A stretch of 6,669 nucleotides of DNA from Alphaproteobacteria bacterium (GTDB lineage: Bacteria; Pseudomonadota; Alphaproteobacteria; RF32; CAG-977), in the NCBI GenBank assembly GCA_017476085.1, contig JAFVEJ010000193.1:1-6669 (forward strand), given 5' to 3'. Under the pieces are notes generated by a model. The model did no database searches, had not been told where the DNA came from, and saw nothing but the letters and a program-made list of their open reading frames with translations. Positions 1 through 4,937 of this stretch are shown one piece after another; position 1 is the stretch's first letter, and each line of letters begins with the position of its first letter. The translations under genes were made by a program, and so were the position numbers.

Positions 1-185
1 AAAGGCGCCATAATTTCCGCCGCCAGCTCAGGATATGTCAAAGACCGCATTTTCCGAAGCTGTTCTTTGGAAAACTGAGGATATGCCTCCGGAACGTACA
101 ATCCGCCGTCCGGCGCCAATCCCGCCAGCAAAACATCCTCAAACTCTATAGCGGGAGCCTTTCCGCGCGTACTGACGTATTTCAA
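1..185 (-). CDS. thrC: Threonine synthase, N-terminal fragment (runs off left edge)
   Basis: Threonine synthase is a PLP enzyme that converts O-phosphohomoserine to threonine and phosphate in the cytoplasm. Only the first 61 codons are present. The visible protein begins (M)KYVSTRGKAPAIEF, followed by VLLAGLAPDGGLYVPE and a TYPELAAEIM segment. This is the conserved N-terminal domain of bacterial ThrC (STRG near the start, then LAxDGGLYVPE). The PLP-binding lysine region lies outside the window. The start is TTG at 185-183: the family normally begins MKYxSTRG exactly here, a GGAG box lies 7 bases upstream, and no ATG in this frame lies near the family start. The gene diverges from elbB across a 102-bp gap. 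Identity is secure from the motif run; nothing can be said about the rest of the gene. Confidence 0.93.
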   Translation of the reverse strand, partial: MKYVSTRGKAPAIEFEDVLLAGLAPDGGLYVPEAYPQFSKEQLRKMRSLTYPELAAEIMAP

Positions 186-192
186 ATTAAAT

Positions 193-196
193 CTCC
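193..196 (-). promoter_or_regulatory. Ribosome binding site supporting the TTG start of thrC
   Basis: On the minus strand GGAG is followed by 7 bases and then TTG (185-183). It supports the non-ATG start that family similarity also points to. Confidence 0.6.
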
Positions 197-220
197 GTTT
201 CAGCTTATACTTTGCTTTTA

Positions 221-236
221 TTGTATATAAATACAA
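221..236. promoter_or_regulatory. Operator-like palindrome in the thrC/elbB divergent region
   Basis: TTGTAT (221-226) and ATACAA (231-236) are perfect inverted arms separated by ATAA. A related smaller element, TGTA-TAAT-TACA, lies at 241-252. Both sit between the divergent thrC and elbB starts and overlap the candidate elbB promoter. The geometry is compatible with a dimeric regulator site, but AT-rich DNA yields such palindromes by chance and no regulator is identified. Confidence 0.35.
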
Positions 237-248
237 CTCGTGTATAAT
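221..248 (+). promoter_or_regulatory. Candidate sigma70-like promoter for elbB
   Basis: A perfect -10 hexamer TATAAT lies at 243-248, preceded by TG one base upstream (TGTATAAT). A partial -35, TTGTAT, lies at 221-226 with a 16-base spacer. Transcription would start near 255 and leave a leader of about 30 bases before the elbB ATG at 288. The -35 falls inside a palindrome (221-236), so the promoter may be regulated. The region is AT-rich, so a chance match is possible. Confidence 0.55.
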
Positions 249-275
249 TACAATATCAAAGATTTGTATTTCTAT

Positions 276-280
276 AAGGA
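276..280 (+). promoter_or_regulatory. Ribosome binding site that sets the elbB start at 288
   Basis: AAGGA at 276-280 is followed by 7 bases and ATG at 288-290. This favours the 288 start over an in-frame GTG at 240, which would add 16 residues not seen in ElbB and would lie at the promoter -10. Confidence 0.75.
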
Positions 281-287
281 AATTGTA

Positions 288-944
288 ATGGAAAAGAAAA
301 AAATTGCGGTTGTTTTGTCCGGCTGCGGCGTTATGGACGGATCGGAAATTCATGAAGCCGTCACGGCGATGCTGGCCATTGAACAGCAAGGCGGCGTTTA
401 CCATTGCTTCGCGCCGGAAGGAGAGCAGCGCGTCGTTATGAATCATGCAACGAAACAACCTTCAAATGAAATTCGGCGGATGCCTGCTGAAGCGGCCAGA
501 ATAGCCAGAGGAGACATATCCTCGTTAAAATCGTTTAACGTTTCAAATTATGATGCCGTTTTATTCCCCGGCGGAATGGGAGCCGTTTTAAATTTGTGCG
601 ACTTTGCCAATCAAGGAAAAGACTGCGCCGTTCACCCTGATGTCGAACGTGTCGTCAAAGAAATGCATGCGGCCGGAAAACCGATTGTCGCGTTATGCAT
701 AGCGCCGGTGCTGATCACCCGTATTTTAGGCGATATCACCGTTACGATCGGCAATGATCCGGAAACCTGTTTCGCAATTAAAGCTATGGGCGGAACGCCG
801 GAAATCTGTTCATCCGCGCAAGTCTGCATAGACAGGAAAAACAAAATCATCACAACGCCATGTTATATGTTGGATAAAAGCCTTAAAGAAGTGGCGCAAA
901 GCACTTCCAATGCGGTCAGAGATCTGATGGACATGTTGAAATAA
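288..944 (+). CDS. elbB: ElbB-type glyoxalase, DJ-1/PfpI superfamily
   Basis: 218 residues, the usual length for ElbB, and collinear with E. coli ElbB over its full length. Matching landmarks are the N-terminal IAVVLSGCGVMDGSEIHEAV, a CFAP segment at about 40-43, an EAARIARG segment at 68-75, FPGGMGA at 93-99, the nucleophile-elbow segment ALCIAP with Cys137, TIGND at 153-157 and KIITTPCYML at 186-195. Family knowledge: ElbB was named for enhancing lycopene production in E. coli, and its fold is that of class I glutamine amidotransferases with a DJ-1-like cysteine; weak glyoxalase activity is reported and the physiological substrate is uncertain. There is no signal peptide, so it should be cytosolic. 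The gene appears monocistronic: it has its own candidate promoter and RBS, and is followed 22 bases after its stop by a hairpin terminator shared with the convergent operon. It shows no frameshift or missing key residue. Confidence 0.95.
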   Translation: MEKKKIAVVLSGCGVMDGSEIHEAVTAMLAIEQQGGVYHCFAPEGEQRVVMNHATKQPSNEIRRMPAEAARIARGDISSLKSFNVSNYDAVLFPGGMGAVLNLCDFANQGKDCAVHPDVERVVKEMHAAGKPIVALCIAPVLITRILGDITVTIGNDPETCFAIKAMGGTPEICSSAQVCIDRKNKIITTPCYMLDKSLKEVAQSTSNAVRDLMDMLK

Positions 945-966
945 CGCTTTTTTCCGCAGAAAACAG

Positions 967-991
967 AAAACCCCGGCAAAACCGGGGTTTT
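967..991. terminator. Bidirectional rho-independent terminator
   Basis: AAAACCCCGG (967-976), loop CAAAA (977-981), CCGGGGTTTT (982-991) form a perfect 10-bp stem. Read on the plus strand, the GC stem CCCCGG/CCGGGG is followed by TTTT, ending elbB (stop at 942-944). Read on the minus strand it ends the Sel1 gene (stop at 1007-1005) 13 bases downstream, again with TTTT after the GC stem and a further T-run shortly after. Its position between convergent stops makes a shared terminator the natural reading. Confidence 0.92.
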
Positions 992-1004
992 AAAATACTT
1001 ATCG

Positions 1005-2057
1005 CTATATTCCCCGCTCATAGCGGCGCATTTGCTCCATCTGCTTTTTCTGGCGTTCTTCAAGCTCTTTTTTATTTTTCTTGATTTTTTCCACCATTTT
1101 CAAAGCCAACGACTGACCGTCTTTGATTTGATCGGGCGTCATTGAGCGCAGCAACCGTTCCAAATCTGGCGACACCTGCACCAAATCGGGTGCATTCGGA
1201 AATAATGCGGATAACGAAATTACCTGCCACGCATACGCCTGAGTCGGATCCGGATGCTGATAGATATAAACCGAAGCTAATTTTCTCTGAGCTTCGGTAT
1301 ATCCTTGTTCCGCCGCCTTGGTTAACCAAAAAATCGCTTTTTCGTTATCTTGTGCAACGCCTTCCCCGTTCGCGTACAATTTACCCAATGCCGCTTCCCC
1401 CTGAACCAATCCGGCATCGGCCGCGATTCGGTACAAATCCGCAGCGCGCTTAAAATCCTGCGGCACCTGCCGGCCCGTCTCTGCCATTTTTCCCAAGGTC
1501 AGCGCAGCTTCGGCGTTCCCCTGTTTTGCCCCTAATTCCAACCATTCCACGTTTTCATCAACCAGTATTGTTTTCGTGTTTGCATCACGGAACTGCTGAT
1601 AGATCACATTCAACTGAGTCATCGCCTCGTTTGCGCCTTTAGCGGCGGCCATTTCATACCACATACGGGCTTTTTTCACATCCTTGGCAATCCCTCGCCG
1701 ACCGAATTGATAAATCTTTCCCAACATAACCTGAGCCGGAGCGAATCCCTGTTCCGCCGACTTTTCCAGAACGGAAACGATTTCTTTATTCGGATGTTTG
1801 CCTTCCGTACCGGCATCATAAATCTTTGCCAAATAATATTGAGCTTCGGCATTACCCGCGTCCGCCGCTGCCTTAGCCCATATTTCCGCCTGCTTCATAT
1901 CTTTCTGCATATCAAAATAATGTTTGCCCAAAGCGGCAGCCGCTTCAATATCTCCGTTCTTCGCTCTGGCCCGCAAAACATCCGTGTCCGTTTCCTGAGC
2001 GTTTGCCGAAAAAATCGATAAAATAAAAATTCCAAAAAGAATCAGGTTTCGTTTCAT
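1005..2057 (-). CDS. Exported Sel1-repeat (TPR-like) protein
   Basis: 350 residues. A clear Sec signal peptide occupies 1-20: MKRN, then a hydrophobic core LILFGIFILSIFS, then an ANA/QE cleavage site. Residues about 33-285 form roughly seven Sel1-like repeats of about 36 residues, each with an A(E/A)AxxxLGKxY helix and an A..W...AA..G helix; examples lie at 33-68, 69-104, 105-140, 181-216 and 217-252. The repeat at about 142-180 is degenerate. The C-terminal tail 320-350 is highly charged (K/E/R/Q) and probably a helix or short coiled coil. Sel1 solenoids bind other proteins; no catalytic residues are visible, so a periplasmic or envelope adaptor role is inferred. It is the last gene of the operon: its ATG shares one base with the upstream stop (TAATG), with AAGGAG 11 bases before the ATG, so translation is probably coupled. 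The hairpin at 967-991 follows. No specific named family is recognised. Confidence 0.93.
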   Translation of the reverse strand: MKRNLILFGIFILSIFSANAQETDTDVLRARAKNGDIEAAAALGKHYFDMQKDMKQAEIWAKAAADAGNAEAQYYLAKIYDAGTEGKHPNKEIVSVLEKSAEQGFAPAQVMLGKIYQFGRRGIAKDVKKARMWYEMAAAKGANEAMTQLNVIYQQFRDANTKTILVDENVEWLELGAKQGNAEAALTLGKMAETGRQVPQDFKRAADLYRIAADAGLVQGEAALGKLYANGEGVAQDNEKAIFWLTKAAEQGYTEAQRKLASVYIYQHPDPTQAYAWQVISLSALFPNAPDLVQVSPDLERLLRSMTPDQIKDGQSLALKMVEKIKKNKKELEERQKKQMEQMRRYERGI

Positions 2058-4354
2058 TATTTTTCAGTCTCCTTTTCTTTTTCGGAACGAGCGATAAAAT
2101 CATCCGAAAAAGGAATGTCTTCCGTTGTCACCGTCCATAAATGCGTTCCGTCGCGATACACCCGAACCGTTGCCGGTTTCCACCAGGGAGGCGTAACCGA
2201 ATCAGGTAATTCAAACGGTTTAAATTTGCTCATTCCTTGGGGCAAGCGGGTAAATTCATCAATCACCGCCTGATCAAATTGAACAAAGCTTAAATCCGTT
2301 CGAGCCCCGGATAACTTTGCGCCGCCCAAGTGAGACCCGGCCAAATTAATGTTTCGAAGATTTCCGTTGGACAGATCGGCCGTTCTTAAATCCGTTCCGC
2401 TTAAATCTACATTATGCCCTAAGTCGCGCTGAATCCGCGGATCCGTTAAAATATACAGCGCCATCTGCACTTCCGGCGGCAAAGGAGTATACGGCCGGAA
2501 TAAATCTTTTTGCGAATCCCAAGGACGACCGCGCTTGATAAAAGAGGCCAAAATATCGACTTGTGAAGTTTCAAGTTTTTTATCGTTATTTGCAATGCAG
2601 CCGATCGTACACAAAGCCCACAACTGATTATCCGGCTTTTCATTCGGATCACTCAACAGAGTCATTGCCCGAATTGCCAGATTCTGATTTGACGCGCGCC
2701 CTTTCAAACGATCCGCGCATTGCTGTTTTGAACAGCTGTAGCGGCTTACTTTATCGGCAACTTTAATTTTTCCGCCGTCCAAATCAACGTCATAAGATTC
2801 GGAATCAAGTTTGTCCATTATTTCGGACGGCCTCGTTTCTTTATCAATTTTTGTCCGCATCTGTTTTTCAATCGGCACGTCAGTCAAAGAACGTAAATCA
2901 ACATGGCCGAAATCCGCATTATAAAGCTCTGCCCGATCAAACGAAATTCCCTTGCCGAAAACAGCCGAACGGAAATCGGCGGAAGTTAAATGCGCGGCAT
3001 CGAAAGAAGTGTCTTCAAAAAAAGCGCCGTAAAAATAAGCTTTTTCTAAAAAAGCATTCTTCAGCACACAATTTTTGCAGGAGATATTTTCAAAGTTCGC
3101 TTTTTCGGCCTGCATTTGATCTAACAAAACATTATCAAATCCTGCTTTTGTAAAATCGGCGCGCGGCGCGCGCAGTCTGTAAGCGCGAACATCATGCCAG
3201 CCCGTATTCTGCAAAACGGCATCGGCAAAAGAAGAATGCGACAAAAATACATCCCTGAACTGCGCATCCTGCAAATCAGCTTTGTCAAACCCGGCCCCCG
3301 ACGCATCGGTATGATGGAAATGCGCATATTTTATCCGCGCCTTTTCAAACATGGAACGAGGCAAAGCCACATTTTGAAACAAAACGTTGTCCAGCAGAGC
3401 CCGATCAAAAACCGCATCCGACAAATTGATATTGTCAAAAGTCGCTTCATGAAAATAAGATTTTGAAAAATCTGCATTTTTCAAATCTCCGGTCAAAAAA
3501 TCCGTCCGTTCGAAATTAATGCCGGATAAATCCAGCGCAGGACAATCTTTTCTTTCAAACTCCGTTTCCAAATACTCCGCAGCCATCTGAACGGGCGGAC
3601 GGACGGGAACGTCATTATTAACCGGCGTATAATAAACGATCGGCCATGGATGGCATTTTTTCAAATGCCTGGCCACGGCTTCTTTTATATCGCAGCTGGT
3701 TTTATCGCCGCTCAGCTGCCTGTTGGAAGAAAGCCAGTACAACGTCGGCAAAACCGTTTGGGCATCCATTTCACATTTTTCCAATTCGCCCAAAGCCCAT
3801 TCCGTCCACTCAGCCTGATTGTACGGGCGTTTTTTGCGAACATCGACGGGGGGCTTCAATTCTTCATATTTAACAACGACTGGGCGTTCTTTTGCGGCTT
3901 TTCCGATTTCCGCCGCCGGATTAAGCATAGGAAAAACACGAATTTGGTATGACTGTACGCTTTCAGGCGTTTTAAGATTAACTTTCCGGACTTTTTTACG
4001 GTTTGCGGGATATTCTTCCGGCAAAATTAAAACCCGGGCCGGCGCAACGATATTTTCCGTTGCCTGTTTTAACGGAACTTCGCCTTTATCATACAAAGAA
4101 ATACCGACCGTCGTCGGAATGCCATGCTTTTCCTGATGAGGTTTCTTTTCGGAAATGTCCTTCACGTTCATTTCTTTAGGATCGCCCTTGGGCAGTACGG
4201 ACGGCACGGCTTCCTGAACCGAAGTGATTTCATCATAATTTTGAACGGGAAGAAAAAAGACAACAACGTTTTTCGGTTCAACCGCCGCCGTCACAACGGA
4301 TGAAAACAAACAAAAAAAACCTAAAAACAAACAGAGCTTAATCTTTGCGGACAT
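2057..4354 (-). CDS. Large exported pentapeptide-repeat protein with duplicated helical/pentapeptide module
   Basis: 765 residues. The signal peptide is at 1 to about 24 (MSAKIK, hydrophobic LCLFLGFFCLFSSVV, then TAA), with no lipobox. Residues 25-175 are proline- and charge-rich with no recognised domain. Residues about 183-270 are helical and contain W-rich and VxMA-type segments (KKCHPWP at 232-238, PPVQMAAEYL at 253-262). Residues 276-470 are 39 consecutive pentapeptide repeats, mostly with F or L at the central position, predicting a right-handed quadrilateral beta-helix. A linker follows, then a second helical segment at about 555-645 (WALCTIGCIA at 579-588, PPEVQMALYIL at 626-636) and a second, shorter, L-centred pentapeptide block at about 651-690. 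The tail (724-745) is W-rich, ending in a charged stretch. The helical part plus LDLSG/VDLSG start resembles the unit that precedes pentapeptides in many bacterial pentapeptide-repeat membrane proteins. Mature-region cysteines include SCKNC at 425-429, CSKQQC at 541-546 and CTIGC at 582-586, so disulfides or metal binding are possible. The start codon lies within the rhodanese gene (17-bp overlap) with a GGTGGA box 6 bases upstream. Its molecular function is unknown. Confidence 0.92.
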   Translation of the reverse strand: MSAKIKLCLFLGFFCLFSSVVTAAVEPKNVVVFFLPVQNYDEITSVQEAVPSVLPKGDPKEMNVKDISEKKPHQEKHGIPTTVGISLYDKGEVPLKQATENIVAPARVLILPEEYPANRKKVRKVNLKTPESVQSYQIRVFPMLNPAAEIGKAAKERPVVVKYEELKPPVDVRKKRPYNQAEWTEWALGELEKCEMDAQTVLPTLYWLSSNRQLSGDKTSCDIKEAVARHLKKCHPWPIVYYTPVNNDVPVRPPVQMAAEYLETEFERKDCPALDLSGINFERTDFLTGDLKNADFSKSYFHEATFDNINLSDAVFDRALLDNVLFQNVALPRSMFEKARIKYAHFHHTDASGAGFDKADLQDAQFRDVFLSHSSFADAVLQNTGWHDVRAYRLRAPRADFTKAGFDNVLLDQMQAEKANFENISCKNCVLKNAFLEKAYFYGAFFEDTSFDAAHLTSADFRSAVFGKGISFDRAELYNADFGHVDLRSLTDVPIEKQMRTKIDKETRPSEIMDKLDSESYDVDLDGGKIKVADKVSRYSCSKQQCADRLKGRASNQNLAIRAMTLLSDPNEKPDNQLWALCTIGCIANNDKKLETSQVDILASFIKRGRPWDSQKDLFRPYTPLPPEVQMALYILTDPRIQRDLGHNVDLSGTDLRTADLSNGNLRNINLAGSHLGGAKLSGARTDLSFVQFDQAVIDEFTRLPQGMSKFKPFELPDSVTPPWWKPATVRVYRDGTHLWTVTTEDIPFSDDFIARSEKEKETEK
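2069..2074 (-). promoter_or_regulatory. Ribosome binding site for the Sel1 gene, inside the pentapeptide gene
   Basis: AAGGAG on the minus strand, 11 bases before the ATG at 2057-2055. The upstream gene's TAA overlaps that ATG by one base, an arrangement typical of reinitiation or translational coupling. Confidence 0.6.
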
Positions 4355-4844
4355 TGCGTTCCACCGTCGGCAGACCGCGCCGCAGCCAGCGGGATATACC
4401 GTAATTTAAAATGCTGACGGCCGTAAATCCTTTTTGTTTTAAAAGCGCATAAGCTTTAAACACTTCCTCTTCATCGCGCAAACCGATAATAATAATCGGC
4501 GTTTCCTTAAACCCCGCCAGTTTATCGGCCGTTTCGTTAATACGATTCATAAAAGCTTCAAACGGCAGATTGATCGCGCCATCGATATGACCGAACATAC
4601 CATAAAAATCAACCGATGACCTCAAATCGATCATCAGCATATCTTTTTTTTCGGCCATCTGTTTTTCCAGCGTTTCCGGTTCGATATAAACAACGCCTTT
4701 GCCGCGCATCAAACGCCTGATATAAGGATAACCGTACAACACGACAAAGCCAACCGCCACAACAGACGCAATAACGATGCTGTACTTGTAAAACAAAAGA
4801 ACTACGATCGGAGCGATCAAAATAAGGACGGGATATCCATTCAT
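4338..4844 (-). CDS. Membrane-anchored rhodanese-fold protein lacking the catalytic cysteine
   Basis: 168 residues. The N-terminus is very hydrophobic: about 5-18 and 22-37, separated by YKYS, suggesting one long or two short membrane helices. Residues about 52-160 match a rhodanese domain: MIDLRSSVDFYGMFGHIDGA at 71-90 (the DxR and GHIxGA motifs) and ILNYGISRWLRRGLP at 145-159 (the C-terminal GG/GI..W motif). The active-site loop, normally C followed by a short charged loop, reads IIIIGLRDEEEV (117-128), with glycine where cysteine is expected. The whole protein contains no cysteine, so it cannot do persulfide chemistry by the usual route; a structural or binding role is inferred. Positively charged RRLMRGK at 43-49 after the hydrophobic stretch suggests the domain faces the cytoplasm. 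It is first in the operon, with a promoter about 35 bases upstream; its Shine-Dalgarno is weak (GAGAAAAG). Its end overlaps the next gene by 17 bp. Confidence 0.88.
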   Translation of the reverse strand: MNGYPVLILIAPIVVLLFYKYSIVIASVVAVGFVVLYGYPYIRRLMRGKGVVYIEPETLEKQMAEKKDMLMIDLRSSVDFYGMFGHIDGAINLPFEAFMNRINETADKLAGFKETPIIIIGLRDEEEVFKAYALLKQKGFTAVSILNYGISRWLRRGLPTVERNVRKD

Positions 4845-4877
4845 TTCTTTTCTCGCAAAAAAGTTATGTTTGTTGTA

Positions 4878-4906
4878 AGTATAGTGTTATCTTCAAGGTA
4901 TAACAA
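4878..4906 (-). promoter_or_regulatory. Sigma70-like promoter of the rhodanese-pentapeptide-Sel1 operon
   Basis: Read on the minus strand: -35 TTGTTA (4906-4901), a 17-base spacer, and -10 TATACT (4883-4878). These match the consensus at 4 of 6 and 5 of 6 positions with ideal spacing. Transcription would start near 4871, giving a leader of about 26 bases to the ATG at 4844. No comparable promoter was sought inside the operon, where the overlapping genes leave no intergenic space. Confidence 0.65.
4899..4904 (+). promoter_or_regulatory. Possible -10 element for trmFO
   Basis: TATAAC lies 34 bases before the trmFO start and overlaps the -35 of the opposite promoter. The nearest -35-like hexamer, TTGTAA at 4873-4878, has a long 20-base spacer, so this is weak. 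Overlapping divergent promoters would compete for polymerase. Confidence 0.3.
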
Positions 4907-4937
4907 CAAATTGTTTTTTTAAAAAAGGATAAATTTA

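Larger units (their letters stand above)
4869..4910. repeat. Nested inverted repeat in the rhodanese/trmFO divergent region
   Basis: TTTGTTGT (4869-4876) is an exact inverted match to ACAACAAA (4903-4910). The pairing can extend inward to TATA (4880-4883) with TATA (4899-4902) after a 3-base bulge. A second inverted pair, TGTTAT (4885-4890) and ATAACA (4900-4905), is nested and competes with it. On the plus strand a run of seven T follows at 4914-4920, before the trmFO RBS. It spans both elements of the minus-strand promoter, so it may be an operator; it could also be a weak AU-rich attenuator hairpin for trmFO. Confidence 0.4.

Noticed and set aside
240..287. Upstream GTG at 240 as an elbB start adding 16 residues
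   Set aside because: The extension lies over the candidate -10, has no RBS and is not part of ElbB, while ATG at 288 has AAGGA at good spacing.
3158..3175. Alternating GCGCGC-rich tract that could be Z-DNA or a special site
   Set aside because: It is short and encodes an in-register part of the pentapeptide array (LRAPRAD), so coding explains it.
2945..3529. The repetitive protein region as a DNA-level tandem repeat
   Set aside because: The pentapeptide periodicity is clear in protein but the 15-base DNA units are strongly diverged, so it is an old protein repeat and not a DNA satellite.
3819..4136. Open frames of about 100 codons on the plus strand opposite the pentapeptide gene (also at 2851-3153 and 3650-3952)
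   Set aside because: They are antisense to a well-supported gene, have no recognisable protein features and no convincing RBS; they are frame shadows.
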